From Tetzosporium hominis (GTDB lineage Bacteria; Bacillota; Bacilli; Bacillales_A; Planococcaceae): a stretch of 64,000 nt of DNA. Each line of letters opens with the position of its first letter. Within the stretch, counting starts at the first letter, position 1. Made by a program: the position numbers and the translations under genes. The stretch spans positions 248,001-312,000 of the forward strand of contig NZ_NOKQ01000134.1 of assembly GCF_002265435.1 (NCBI RefSeq). Reading direction: 5' to 3'. The notes under the pieces were generated by a model that did no database searches, was not told where the DNA came from, and worked only from the letters and a program-made list of their open reading frames with translations. Of this stretch, positions 41,668 to 50,539 are shown piece after piece.

Positions 41668-42412
41668 GTGCGCCACGTTGATGGACAACCTCGTCAGAAA
41701 TGACGAATAAAACCATCCCGTGAAGAAATAACAAAGACAGTAGTCAAAGTGATTTCATCACGAGAACTACATCACACGACACGAAGAGTGAAAACCTCTT
41801 CCACTCAGAACAGTAATGAGTGAAAAGCCCTGAACACCGCGACTGGCTCTAAATCTCTCACAGAGGAAGAGTCAGAGAGCTCGCTAAGGACATCCTGGAA
41901 GCATCTCAAGTAGATGTTAGTAAGGGTGGGGGTCCTGTAAAAGTTGTCATGGTTAGGAACACGAACTCCCGTTGGGAAAGGCTCGTAAGGACAATATCAT
42001 CGCGAGGTGATGGCTACCGCTTGCGGTAGACCTCTAGCGGTTACCCTATCTTTTGGGGGTGTAACTGCGGGTATCCATTCGTAGGATACTCAGTATATCG
42101 ATTAAACTGTTTTCGATGTGCCTGGAGGCGGGTCAGAGGGAGAACCTAAAACGACTATAATAAAAGGATAGTGAGATGTGGAACGTGGGAAGGTCAGCAG
42201 ACTGAGGGAGGAGCCCGGTGAAGTCTTGAGAGTAGGAAATGACTCTCTTAAATTGACTGACAGCAGCCCGTAGTAGCGTTGAAGCACCGTAATGGGTGCG
42301 GAGCGAAGGGGCATAGTCAAGTTCTAATCAAACTCAATACAACGAAAATTGCTGAGAATCTCCGTTGAGAATCAATTACAAAGGCAGTGTAAACCGAAAC
42401 AATCTTGAATTG
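41668..42412 (+). ncRNA. Group II ribozyme domains I-III (5' part of the intron)
   Basis: About 745 nt of non-coding, strongly structured sequence lies between the 5' splice site and the maturase gene. Hairpins are easily seen: GCTACCGC TTGCGGTAG near 42013-42029, ATCATCGCGAGGTGAT near 41996-42011, and the EBS1-bearing GTTACCC ... GGGGGTGTAAC near 42040-42065. The individual boundaries of domains I, II and III are not assigned here. Confidence 0.75.
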
Positions 42413-42429
42413 TAGAGGTGAATTGTCAT

Positions 42430-44361
42430 ATGAAACTTAGCATACCTAAAACCGAGGAAGAAACACAAAAACTGAAAGAAACAATCTTTGCCAAAACACG
42501 CAACTATCTTGAAGAAGGAAAACAACCACACTTCACCAACATCTTAGAAGTAGCGAGTAGTGAACCCGTTATACTTTCTGCCATCCATAAACTTAAAAGC
42601 AACAAGGGTAGCAATACACCCGGAGTAAATGGAGAAACTATGGCTGAGAACATCCTGAAAAAAGATTTTAAGAAGATAATCCGAATGGTAAAAGCAGAAT
42701 TCAAAAACTACCAACCCGACTTAGTTAGGAGAGTAAATATTCCAAAAGGAAACGGTGATACACGTCCTCTAGGAATACCAACAATCGTAGATAGAGTTAT
42801 CCAAGAATGTATTAGGAATATACTCGAACCAATCTGCGAGGCACAATTCTTCGAACACTCTTATGGTTTCAGACCATGGAGGAGCACAGAAAATGCTCTA
42901 GCTAGGGTAACGGATATAGCACAAAAAACAGGATTTCACTGGGTCATCGAGGGAGACATTTCAAAATTCTTCGATAAAGTCAATCACTCAAAACTACTAA
43001 AGATACTTTGGTCCTTTGGCATTCATGACAGAAGAATCCTAATGATGGTAAAACAAATGTTACGAGCCGGTATTATGAGCGAAACAGCATTAAACGAAAT
43101 GGGTACACCACAGGGCGGGATAATATCTCCCTTGTTGGCAAACGTTTACCTGACACCATTCGACAACTTCGTTACTAGGGAATACGAAAAGAAGAAACTC
43201 CGAAGAGAGTACACTTCAGGACAAAGGAGTTTAATACTAAGAGGGTTATCTGGCAAACCAAGAATCAAACCAGTACCAGCATATCTAGTTAGATACGCAG
43301 ACGATTGGGTCGTCATCACTGACACCAAAGAAAACGCAGAAAAACTAGTGTTCAAATATCAAAGGTACTTGTCAGACTATCTGAAACTTGAACTCTCTCC
43401 CGAAAAAACGAAAATAACGAATATCAGGTCAAAATCAATTGAATTCCTAGGGTATAAGTACAAACAGGTTCGTGGTAATGCTACCAAAGGTTATATAACT
43501 AGAACCAAACCAATACCCGAAAAATTCGATATGAAAATTACGGAACTCATTAAGGATATAAAAATGCTCAAACGGTGTAGAGATACTGAAACATTAATCT
43601 CTGATATGAACATTATCAACTCCAAAATCAGAGGGTTGGTTAACTACTATCAAGTAACAACTTGGGGTTCGGAAACCATGAAGAAATACAATCAGAGGAT
43701 ACGCTGGGCGGCTTATAGAGCACTTAGACGACGAATGGGACCCACGAGTGCGAAAGGCAAGAATAAGAAAGTTGACTGGGTAAAAGCCAATGAATGTACC
43801 AACCTTACAGAACTGCACAAGAAATACACAACAGCACTACCGGCAGTGAAGTATAAGGAACATATCATAGGTATAACTGACCTGGCATTCTGCCAATTCA
43901 CTCCACCAAGACTATTCAATCAACTAGAAACCCCGTTCACCTCAATAGGACAAGAATTACACCTAGCGAGGACTCGGAAAAAGAACAGACTACACAGACT
44001 GGACTTCATCTTCGGCTCAGACGCTACAGCAACCAAAAGATTATTGGCAACTAAGAAAAGAAAAAGTGGTTTATACAACTTTGAATTCTACTTGAATAGA
44101 GCGTACGCGTTCAACCGCGACAAAGGCAATTGTAGGATTTGTGGAAGCGAAATAGCACCACATGAGATTAACACTCATCACATAAATCCAAAACTGACAG
44201 TAGATAAAGTGAATAAGGTCTCTAACCTTGCTTCACTACATGACTCTTGCCACACAATACTACACAACATCACTGTTGATGAAACGGCACTTGTCAATCT
44301 ATGTTACACTAAAACCTCGGTAAAAAAGATTCTTAACTTTAGGGAAAAATTACAGTTGTGA
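42430..44361 (+). CDS. ltrA: Group II intron reverse transcriptase/maturase with HNH endonuclease
   Basis: Multifunctional intron-encoded protein of 643 residues that promotes splicing and retrohoming. The reverse transcriptase domain spans about residues 50-330, with RPLGIPTIVDRVIQE, YGFRPWRST, GTPQGGIISPLLANVYL and the catalytic YADD at 289-292. The maturase (X) region follows at about 370-500. The C-terminal HNH nuclease has CRIC (Cys568, Cys571), THH (His583, His584), HDSCH and a closing histidine. ATG 42430 is chosen because AGAGGTG at 42414-42420 is its ribosome site; the GTG at 42418 lies within that site. No frameshift or stop is seen. AGA, AGG and ATA codons are frequent, unlike the CGT-rich host genes, a sign of transfer. 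Confidence 0.95.
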   Translation: MKLSIPKTEEETQKLKETIFAKTRNYLEEGKQPHFTNILEVASSEPVILSAIHKLKSNKGSNTPGVNGETMAENILKKDFKKIIRMVKAEFKNYQPDLVRRVNIPKGNGDTRPLGIPTIVDRVIQECIRNILEPICEAQFFEHSYGFRPWRSTENALARVTDIAQKTGFHWVIEGDISKFFDKVNHSKLLKILWSFGIHDRRILMMVKQMLRAGIMSETALNEMGTPQGGIISPLLANVYLTPFDNFVTREYEKKKLRREYTSGQRSLILRGLSGKPRIKPVPAYLVRYADDWVVITDTKENAEKLVFKYQRYLSDYLKLELSPEKTKITNIRSKSIEFLGYKYKQVRGNATKGYITRTKPIPEKFDMKITELIKDIKMLKRCRDTETLISDMNIINSKIRGLVNYYQVTTWGSETMKKYNQRIRWAAYRALRRRMGPTSAKGKNKKVDWVKANECTNLTELHKKYTTALPAVKYKEHIIGITDLAFCQFTPPRLFNQLETPFTSIGQELHLARTRKKNRLHRLDFIFGSDATATKRLLATKKRKSGLYNFEFYLNRAYAFNRDKGNCRICGSEIAPHEINTHHINPKLTVDKVNKVSNLASLHDSCHTILHNITVDETALVNLCYTKTSVKKILNFREKLQL

Positions 44362-44392
44362 AAATGAGTTTAGCGGCAAATGAACTTGATGG

Positions 44393-44487
44393 AAAGCCGT
44401 ATGAATCGAAAGGTTCACGTACGGTTTGAAGTGGGGGAAAATGAAGTCCTAACGAGTGAGGTCGAGGATGGATTTACCTATCACTAT
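44393..44487 (+). ncRNA. Group II intron domains V and VI
   Basis: Domain V at 44393-44427 has the catalytic AGC at 44395-44397, a GAAA tetraloop at 44408-44411 and the complementary strand ACGGTTT. Domain VI follows. Its 3' strand, ACCTATCAC, can pair with the GTGGGGG segment at 44431 and leaves A44480 bulged 7 nt before the 3' splice site, the usual place of the branch nucleotide. Confidence 0.88.
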
Positions 44488-45002
44488 CACACGCCTCGGC
44501 TTATGTGTTGATGGCAGTGCGTATTGCTTACTTTAAAGTGCATTTTCCAATACTTTATTACGCAGCGTACTTTACTGTCCGCGCGTCCGACTTTGACTTG
44601 CAAGCAATGATCAATGGTTCTCAAACTATTCGCGCGCGCCTGCAGGAAATTAACTCAAAAGGGCTAGATGCAAGTCCGAAAGAGAAGAGCTTATTGACCG
44701 TGTTGGAAATTGCATTAGAAATGTCTGAACGAGGGATTCGTATGCAAAAAGTCGATCTCTATAAATCGAAAGCGACTGAATTCGTGATTGAAGGCAATAC
44801 ATTGATTCCTCCGTTCAATGCAGTTCCGGGCCTTGGAACAAACGTAGCCCTTCAAATAGTGCGGGCACGCGAGAACGGAGAGTTCTTATCGAAAGAAGAT
44901 TTACAGCAGCGAGGTAAGGTTTCACGTACTATAATTGACTACTTAGATTCACTTGGTTGCCTTGAAGGCATGCCTGATGCGAATCAATTGTCACTATTTT
45001 AG
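44488..45002 (+). CDS. polC: PolC, exon 2 (end of codon 1267 to residue 1437)
   Basis: C-terminal 171 residues of PolC. It begins with CA completing the alanine codon 1267, then [20 protein letters not shown], and ends QLSLF before TAG at 45000-45002, a typical PolC C-terminus. The frame could start in isolation at GTG 44505, but no ribosome site precedes it and the sequence is plainly a polymerase tail. This part contains the helix-hairpin-helix-like segment [20 protein letters not shown]. Its expression depends on intron splicing. Confidence 0.95.
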
Positions 45003-45009
45003 CTACAAT

Positions 45010-45038
45010 TTGCTTCTGGTCGCCATATATGGTATGAT
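45010..45038 (+). promoter_or_regulatory. SigA-type promoter of the rimP-nusA-infB operon
   Basis: TTGCTT (45010-45015), a 17-bp spacer and TATGAT (45033-45038). The transcript would start near 45045. Confidence 0.68.
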
Positions 45039-45068
45039 TGGCATACGAATGGTAGATAACTTTTGCGC

Positions 45069-45093
45069 AAAGAGTGGGATTTCCCGCTCTTTT
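45069..45093 (+). terminator. Hairpin in the rimP leader, polC terminator or attenuator
   Basis: A 10-bp stem (AAAGAGTGGG at 45069-45078 with CCCGCTCTTT at 45083-45092) is followed by TTCTGTTGTTT. It lies downstream of the predicted rimP promoter, so it would be part of the operon leader as well as the end of polC. Confidence 0.7.
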
Positions 45094-45126
45094 CTGTTGT
45101 TTAAAGACAAAAGCAAGGAGGATTTT

Positions 45127-45600
45127 ATGCAGGAAATCGTTACAAAAATCGAGCAGATGGTGGCTCCCATCATTGCAGACTTGAACCTTGAACTAGTAGA
45201 TGTGGAATACGTTAAAGAAGGCAGAGATTGGTTCTTACGTATTTATGTAGATGTGCCAGGTGGCGGCATCGACATCGAACAATGCGCACGTGTTAGCGAA
45301 CGTGTCAGTGAACTATTAGATGAAAAAGATCCAATTAAAGAAAACTATTTTTTAGAAGTGTCATCTCCAGGAGCAGAGCGCCCGCTCAAAAAAGAAGAAG
45401 ATTATGTCCAAGCAGTGGGTGAGTATGTGTTTTTCAAAACTTATGAACCGATTGACGGCCGTAAAGAATTTGAAGGAACACTCCTCAGCTACTCTAAAGA
45501 TGAGGGTGCTGTGATTGAATACAAAGACAAAACGCGTCGCCGCCAAGTAACGATTCCTCGTGACAAAGTGGCACTCGCGCGTCTAGCAATTGATTTTTAA
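45127..45600 (+). CDS. rimP: Ribosome maturation factor RimP
   Basis: 30S assembly factor of 157 residues. Family motifs are LELVDVEYVKEGRDWFLRIY, GGGIDIEQCARVSERVSELL and YFLEVSSPGAERPL. The ATG at 45127 follows an AAGGAGG ribosome site. The open frame extends upstream to 44953 inside polC and is not coding there. It is the first gene of the nusA operon, as in most bacteria. Confidence 0.95.
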   Translation: MQEIVTKIEQMVAPIIADLNLELVDVEYVKEGRDWFLRIYVDVPGGGIDIEQCARVSERVSELLDEKDPIKENYFLEVSSPGAERPLKKEEDYVQAVGEYVFFKTYEPIDGRKEFEGTLLSYSKDEGAVIEYKDKTRRRQVTIPRDKVALARLAIDF

Positions 45601-45630
45601 GCATACTAGGTAAAATAAGGAGTGATTGCT

Positions 45631-46758
45631 GTGAGCAGCGAACTATTAGATGCCTTAACGGCTCTTGAACAACAAAAAGGTATTAAACGGGATGTGTTAA
45701 TTGAGGCGATTGAAGCGGCTTTAGTTACAGCCTACAAACGCAATTTCAATCAAGCACAAAATGTACGTGTCGACATCAATCTAGATTCTGGCTCAATGAT
45801 TGTCTATTCTCGCAAAGATGTCGTAGAAGAAGTGGAAGATGAGCGCCTTCAAGTATCTCTAGCAGATGCTCAAGTGATCAATCCTCACTATCAAGTGGGT
45901 GATGTGATTGAAGAAGAAGTGACACCACGTAACTTCGGTCGTATCGCTGCGCAAACAGCTAAACAAGTCGTGACTCAGCGTGTGCGTGAAGCAGAGCGCG
46001 GTTTAATTTATGAAGAGTATGTAGACCGTGAAGAAGATATTGTTAACGGCATTGTGGAGCGTCTAGATGCTCGTAACATCTACGTAGGTCTTGGAAAAGT
46101 AGAAGCTGTTCTTCCAACAAATGAGCAGATTCCAACTGAAACATACCGTCCACATGATCGCATCAAAGTATTCATTACAAAAGTAGAGCGCACAACTCGT
46201 GGGCCTCAAGTATTTGTATCTCGTACGCATCCTGGGTTACTTCGTCGTCTTTTTGAGATGGAAGTTCCTGAAATTTATGATGGGATCGTTGAAATTAAAT
46301 CGATTGCACGTGAAGCGGGAGATCGTTCTAAGATCTCAGTTGTCGCTCATCATGAAGATGTAGATCCGGTAGGTGCCTGTGTAGGTGCTAAAGGTGCTCG
46401 CGTCCAAACCATCGTTAATGAACTAGGTGGAGAAAAAATCGATATCGTAGAATGGTCAGAAGATCCTGTGCAATTTGTTGCAAATGCACTAAGCCCTTCT
46501 CAAGTATTAGATGTACAAGTGAGTGACGACGACAAATCGACGACTGTAGTCGTACCAGATTTCCAATTGTCTTTAGCTATTGGGAAACGTGGTCAAAATG
46601 CACGTCTTGCAGCTAAACTTACAGGTTGGAAAATCGATATTAAAAGTGAAACAGACGCACGTGAGCTAGGAATCTACCCACGCGCATTTGAAGAAACTGT
46701 TGAAGAAGATTACGAAGACTTTGAACCACAAGAAGACTTCGATTTCTATAAAGATTAA
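45631..46758 (+). CDS. nusA: Transcription termination/antitermination factor NusA
   Basis: RNA polymerase-associated factor that modulates pausing, termination and antitermination. The N-terminal polymerase-binding domain is followed by S1 (about 130-200) and two KH domains (VGACVGAKGARVQTIVNEL and LAIGKRGQNARLAAKLTGW). The GTG at 45631 gives the usual (M)SSELLDAL start, 7 nt after AAGGAGT. It is 375 residues long and lacks the C-terminal repeats of the E. coli protein. Confidence 0.96.
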   Translation: MSSELLDALTALEQQKGIKRDVLIEAIEAALVTAYKRNFNQAQNVRVDINLDSGSMIVYSRKDVVEEVEDERLQVSLADAQVINPHYQVGDVIEEEVTPRNFGRIAAQTAKQVVTQRVREAERGLIYEEYVDREEDIVNGIVERLDARNIYVGLGKVEAVLPTNEQIPTETYRPHDRIKVFITKVERTTRGPQVFVSRTHPGLLRRLFEMEVPEIYDGIVEIKSIAREAGDRSKISVVAHHEDVDPVGACVGAKGARVQTIVNELGGEKIDIVEWSEDPVQFVANALSPSQVLDVQVSDDDKSTTVVVPDFQLSLAIGKRGQNARLAAKLTGWKIDIKSETDARELGIYPRAFEETVEEDYEDFEPQEDFDFYKD

Positions 46759-46777
46759 GTGAAGAAGGTGTCTGCAT

Positions 46778-47056
46778 ATGGCAATCCAAAAAAAGATCCC
46801 CATGCGTAAATGTGTGGCAACGAATGAAATGTTTCCGAAAAAAGAAATGATTCGTGTTGTGCGGTCAAAAGAAGGAGACGTTTCTGTAGACCCAACTGGC
46901 AAAAAATCAGGCCGCGGTGCCTACTTGTCCAAATCTATAGAAGCTGTGGAAGCAGCTAAAAAGAAAAACTCGTTAGGCAACCAACTTGAAGTAAAGATTC
47001 CAGCTGAGATTTATGATGAGCTTATCGTGTTGATTGAGCGTGAAAAACTAAAATGA
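46778..47056 (+). CDS. rnpM: YlxR-family nucleic-acid-binding protein (RnpM)
   Basis: 92-residue basic protein of the YlxR family, described in B. subtilis as a modulator of RNase P (RnpM). It has the conserved start PMRKCVATNEMFPKKEMIRV and the GRGAYLS motif. It overlaps ylxQ by 4 bp (ATGA), which suggests coupled translation. Confidence 0.92.
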   Translation: MAIQKKIPMRKCVATNEMFPKKEMIRVVRSKEGDVSVDPTGKKSGRGAYLSKSIEAVEAAKKKNSLGNQLEVKIPAEIYDELIVLIEREKLK

Positions 47057-47373
47057 CACTAGAACAACAAATCATCAATCTAATTGGACTTGCTACTCGG
47101 GCACGCAAAATTGTCACGGGTGAAGAATTGGTAGTAAGAGAAGTAAGAAGGCAGCAAGCGAAGCTTGTTATATTAGCGAACGATGCATCAGCTAATACAG
47201 CCAAAAAAGTTACGGATAAGTGTGCATCATTCAACGTTGATTTAGGTGTCTTCGGGAATCGATATGATTTAGGACACGCAACCGGGAAAGAAGCCCGCGT
47301 TGTTTTAGCAATTATGGATTATGGTTTTGCGAAAAAATTGGCATCACTAATCAACGAATATAACCGGGGGTGA
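47053..47373 (+). CDS. ylxQ: L7Ae-family ribosomal-protein-like YlxQ
   Basis: 106-residue protein of the L7Ae/L30e/S12e/Gadd45 fold, which binds kink-turn RNA. The family segments [15 protein letters not shown] and [17 protein letters not shown] are present. Its biological role is not firmly known. It lies between rnpM and infB, its constant location in Bacillales. Confidence 0.9.
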   Translation: MTLEQQIINLIGLATRARKIVTGEELVVREVRRQQAKLVILANDASANTAKKVTDKCASFNVDLGVFGNRYDLGHATGKEARVVLAIMDYGFAKKLASLINEYNRG

Positions 47374-47377
47374 GCGA

Positions 47378-49855
47378 ATGACGAAAATCAGAGTTCATGA
47401 ATACGCCAAAAAAATAAATAAATCAAGCAAAGATGTCATTACGGAGCTTGAGAAAATGAACGTGAAAGTAACAAATCATATGTCAACGATTGAACCAGAC
47501 GCAGTAAAACAATTGGATTCTAAGTTTACAGCAGGATCAAAACCAGCTGCAGCAAACAACCAAAACCGTCCTGGCGGTCAAGGGCAATTACGTCCGCAAG
47601 GCCAAGGACAATCGCGTCCTCAAGGTCAAGGACAAAACCGACCACAAGGCCAAGGACAAAACCGTCCTCAGGGTCAAGGACAATCGCGTCCTCAGGGCCA
47701 AGGACAAAATCGTCCTCAGGGTCAAGGACAGAACCGTCCACAAGGTCAGGGACAATCGCGTCCCCAGGGCCAAGGACAAAATCGTCCACAAGGTCAAAAT
47801 CGTCCTCAGGGACAAGGTCAGGGTCAAGGACAAAACCGTCCAGCAGCTACGTCATCAACTTCAACACAAGGAGCGAGACCAGCGGCTAATCAAAATCGTC
47901 CTCAGGGACAAGGTCAGGGTCAAGGACAAAACCGTGGGCCTCAAGGACAGAACCGTCCAAACGCAGGTGGCGGAGGCCGTCCAGGCGGCAACCGTGGTGG
48001 ATTCCAAGGACGTCCAGGCGGCAATCGCCCACACCGTCGTAAAAAGAATTCAACACCAGTTCAACCACCAGTGCCTCGTAAAGAGCGCGAACTGCCAGCA
48101 AAAATCACGTTCACAGAGTCTTTATCTGTTCAAGAGCTTTCTAAAAAGCTAGGTAGAGAGCCAGCAGAACTGATCAAAAAGCTCTTCATGCTTGGTATCA
48201 TGGCAAACATTAACCAACAATTAGATAAAGATACAATCGAGCTAATCTGTGCAGACTACGGTGTAGAGGTTGAAGAAGAAATCAAAGTCGACATCACAGA
48301 TCTAGAAGTGCACTTTGAAAACGAAGAAGAGAACGAAGCGGACTTAAAAGAGCGTCCACCAGTTGTTACGATCATGGGTCACGTTGACCACGGAAAAACA
48401 ACACTTCTAGATTCTATTCGTAATTCAAAAGTTACTTCTGGTGAAGCGGGCGGTATCACACAGCATATCGGTGCTTACCAAGTAACAGATGAAAACGGCA
48501 AGAAAATCACTTTCTTAGATACACCTGGTCACGCCGCTTTCACAACAATGCGTGCACGTGGAGCTAAAGTGACAGATTTAACAATCTTAGTTGTAGCAGC
48601 GGATGACGGCGTTATGCCTCAAACGGTTGAAGCCATCAACCACGCAAAAGCTGCTGAAGTGCCAATCATTGTTGCAGTCAACAAAATGGACAAACCATCT
48701 TCAAATCCAGACCGCGTCATGCAAGAACTGACTGAACATGGTCTTGTTCCAGAAGATTGGGGCGGCGACACAATCTTCGTACCAATCTCAGCTCTTAAAG
48801 GCGAAGGGATTGATACACTACTAGAAATGGTCCTTCTAGTTTCTGAAGTAGCAGAACTGAAAGCTAACGCAAAACGTAAAGCAATCGGTACTGTGATTGA
48901 AGCGCAACTTGATAAAGGTCGCGGTTCTGTTGCAACTCTACTAGTTCAAGATGGAACACTTCATGTTGGAGATCCTATCGTAGTTGGGCATGCTTACGGA
49001 CGTGTACGTGCTATGGTGAATGAACATGGTCGTCGTCTAAAAGAAGCAGGTCCTTCAACTCCAGTTGAAATCACAGGTCTTAATGAAGTTCCACAAGCGG
49101 GCGACCGTTTCGTAGTCTTCGAAGATGAAAAGACAGCTCGTCAAGTTGGGGAGTCTCGTGCATCTACAGCGATTCAAGAGCAACGTTCTGAAAAAACACG
49201 TGTGACACTTGATAACTTATTCGATCAAATGAAGCAAGGTGAAATGAAAGAACTGAACTTAATCGTCAAAGCAGACGTTCAAGGTACGGTTGAAGCGATG
49301 GCTGCTGCTTTAATGAAAATTGAAGTGGAAGGCGTTAATGTACGAATCATTCACACAGGCGCTGGGGCTATCACGGAATCAGATATTTCACTTGCTGCTG
49401 CATCAAACGCTATCGTCATCGGATTCAACGTGCGTCCAGATACGAATGCCAAACGTGCTGCTGAAGAAGAAGGCGTAGATATTCGTTTGCACCGCATCAT
49501 CTATAAAGTGATCGAAGAAATCGAGTCAGCGATGAAAGGTCTATTAGATCCTGAGTTCGAAGAAAAAATCATCGGTCAAGCAGAAGTTCGTGAGACGTTC
49601 AAAGTATCGAAAGTGGGTACAATTGCAGGTTCATACGTAACTGAAGGGAAAATTACTCGTGACTCTGGCGTTCGTGTCATTCGTGACGGTATCGTTATCT
49701 TTGAAGGTGAGCTAGATACATTGAAGCGTTTCAAAGACGATGCTAAAGAAGTCGCTCGTGGATACGAATGTGGTATTACTATTAAAGGGTTTAATGATGT
49801 GAAGGAAGGCGACATTATCGAAGCCTACATCATGCAAGAAATCGTACGTAAATGA
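47378..49855 (+). CDS. infB: Translation initiation factor IF-2
   Basis: GTPase that brings initiator tRNA to the 30S subunit, 825 residues. It has an N-terminal IF2N module (about 1-50), a repetitive Gln/Gly/Pro/Arg linker (about 60-225) and a second IF2N module. The GTPase domain begins [12 protein letters not shown] at residue 334, with DTPGHAAF and NKMD, followed by domains II, III and IV. The linker is unusually rich in an eight-residue repeat, RPQGQGQ(N/S). A GGGGGTGAG ribosome site precedes it. The end overlaps ylxP by 4 bp. Confidence 0.97.
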   Translation: MTKIRVHEYAKKINKSSKDVITELEKMNVKVTNHMSTIEPDAVKQLDSKFTAGSKPAAANNQNRPGGQGQLRPQGQGQSRPQGQGQNRPQGQGQNRPQGQGQSRPQGQGQNRPQGQGQNRPQGQGQSRPQGQGQNRPQGQNRPQGQGQGQGQNRPAATSSTSTQGARPAANQNRPQGQGQGQGQNRGPQGQNRPNAGGGGRPGGNRGGFQGRPGGNRPHRRKKNSTPVQPPVPRKERELPAKITFTESLSVQELSKKLGREPAELIKKLFMLGIMANINQQLDKDTIELICADYGVEVEEEIKVDITDLEVHFENEEENEADLKERPPVVTIMGHVDHGKTTLLDSIRNSKVTSGEAGGITQHIGAYQVTDENGKKITFLDTPGHAAFTTMRARGAKVTDLTILVVAADDGVMPQTVEAINHAKAAEVPIIVAVNKMDKPSSNPDRVMQELTEHGLVPEDWGGDTIFVPISALKGEGIDTLLEMVLLVSEVAELKANAKRKAIGTVIEAQLDKGRGSVATLLVQDGTLHVGDPIVVGHAYGRVRAMVNEHGRRLKEAGPSTPVEITGLNEVPQAGDRFVVFEDEKTARQVGESRASTAIQEQRSEKTRVTLDNLFDQMKQGEMKELNLIVKADVQGTVEAMAAALMKIEVEGVNVRIIHTGAGAITESDISLAAASNAIVIGFNVRPDTNAKRAAEEEGVDIRLHRIIYKVIEEIESAMKGLLDPEFEEKIIGQAEVRETFKVSKVGTIAGSYVTEGKITRDSGVRVIRDGIVIFEGELDTLKRFKDDAKEVARGYECGITIKGFNDVKEGDIIEAYIMQEIVRK
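47591..47800 (+). repeat. Tandem 24-bp repeats coding the IF-2 linker
   Basis: Eight consecutive 24-bp units from 47591 to 47782 encode RPQGQGQS or RPQGQGQN, followed by a shortened unit. The last residue runs S,N,N,S,N,N,S,N, so there is a 72-bp higher-order period. Units differ mainly at third codon positions, so the protein repeat is maintained while the DNA drifts. A further degenerate copy lies near 47889-47930. Confidence 0.9.
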
Positions 49856-50130
49856 TCCTTTATCTCGAGTGTGAATTTATTTTGCCGAATGTGCACACCC
49901 TAAAAGAAAAAAGGGCTGTACTGCAGCGGATGTTGAAACGCACGAGTCAAAAATACAATGTGGCTGTTAGTGAACTGGAATTCCAGGATCTGTGGCAGCG
50001 CACAAAGCTTGGAATCGTGACGGTCTCATCAGACCGTCGCCATTCAGAGCGAGAACTGCATTATGTTCTAAACTTTTTAGAATCAAACTCGGAATGGGAG
50101 TGCCTGTCGTACACTATTCACGAGCTGTAA
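49852..50130 (+). CDS. ylxP: DUF503 family protein YlxP
   Basis: 92-residue conserved protein between infB and rbfA, a constant location in Firmicutes. It has the DUF503 features [18 protein letters not shown] and a [19 protein letters not shown] core. In B. subtilis it is implicated in ribosome assembly, but its function is poorly defined. The ATG overlaps the infB stop. Confidence 0.9.
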   Translation: MILYLECEFILPNVHTLKEKRAVLQRMLKRTSQKYNVAVSELEFQDLWQRTKLGIVTVSSDRRHSERELHYVLNFLESNSEWECLSYTIHEL

Positions 50131-50144
50131 TTGAGGTGAAGATT

Positions 50145-50489
50145 ATGTCGACAAGATCAAATCGAGTAGCTGAGCAAATGAAGAAAGAAATCGCGGATAT
50201 CCTGAAACGAAAAGTGAAGGATCCACGTGTAGAATTTGTCACAGTAACAGATGTGGAAGTGACAGGAGACTTGCAACAAGCGACGGTATATGTAACTGTA
50301 CTGGAGCAACAAGTCAAACAAGCGGAAGCTTTAAAAGGCTTAGAGAAAGCGAAAGGGATTGTGCGTTCTGAAGTCGGGAAGCGCATTCGCTTACGCAAGA
50401 CACCGGAACTTGCTTTCCAAATCGATGAATCGATTGCGTATGGAAATCATATTGATGACTTGTTACGCAAACTAAATCAGCAAGATTAA
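50145..50489 (+). CDS. rbfA: Ribosome-binding factor A
   Basis: Cold-shock-related 30S maturation factor of 114 residues with a single KH-like domain. The start [19 protein letters not shown] and [19 protein letters not shown] are diagnostic. The ATG at 50145 follows TTGAGGTGAAG. The longer frame from 49992 lies within ylxP. A terminator follows. Confidence 0.95.
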   Translation: MSTRSNRVAEQMKKEIADILKRKVKDPRVEFVTVTDVEVTGDLQQATVYVTVLEQQVKQAEALKGLEKAKGIVRSEVGKRIRLRKTPELAFQIDESIAYGNHIDDLLRKLNQQD

Positions 50490-50493
50490 TCTG

Positions 50494-50525
50494 AAGCCTG
50501 CCTCCACTCGAGGTAGGCTTTTTTG
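50494..50525 (+). terminator. Intrinsic terminator after rbfA
   Basis: An 11-bp stem (AAGCCTGCCTC / GAGGTAGGCTT with one mispair) runs into six Ts. Confidence 0.85.
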
Positions 50526-50539
50526 CAAGGAGAGAGAGT

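Larger units (their letters stand above)
41668..44487 (+). mobile_element. Group II intron inserted in polC, 2820 bp
   Basis: The 5' end is GTGCG and the 3' end is AT, the group II consensus (GUGYG ... AY). Removal restores the polC frame: ...CCG AAA G + CA CAC GCC TCG gives PK-AHAS, the normal PolC sequence. CTTTTGG at 42050-42056, in the loop of a GTTACCC hairpin, can pair with the last seven exon bases CCGAAAG (one G-T) and is the likely EBS1. Domain V is at 44393-44427 and the probable branch A is 44480. A 643-residue reverse transcriptase/maturase lies in domain IV. It lies in the sense orientation, as splicing requires. No target duplication is seen, as expected for retrohoming. Confidence 0.96.

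Noticed and set aside
41664-41682. polC as a simple truncated pseudogene
   Set aside because: Both ends of the insertion match group II splice sites, domain V is intact, and the spliced frame gives the normal protein length.
42418-42429. GTG 42418 as the maturase start
   Set aside because: That codon is part of the AGAGGTG ribosome site that serves ATG 42430.
44505-45002. An independent small gene starting at GTG 44505
   Set aside because: No ribosome site precedes it, and its sequence is the PolC C-terminus, in frame with exon 1 after intron removal.
47591-47800. Regular repeats that could suggest a CRISPR array
   Set aside because: The 24-bp units are contiguous with no spacers and are in frame within infB, so they are coding repeats.
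47526-47833. Long minus-strand open frames with repetitive translations opposite infB
   Set aside because: They are mirror products of the coding tandem repeat in the IF-2 linker. No ribosome site or known protein is evident, and the + strand frame is a full IF-2.
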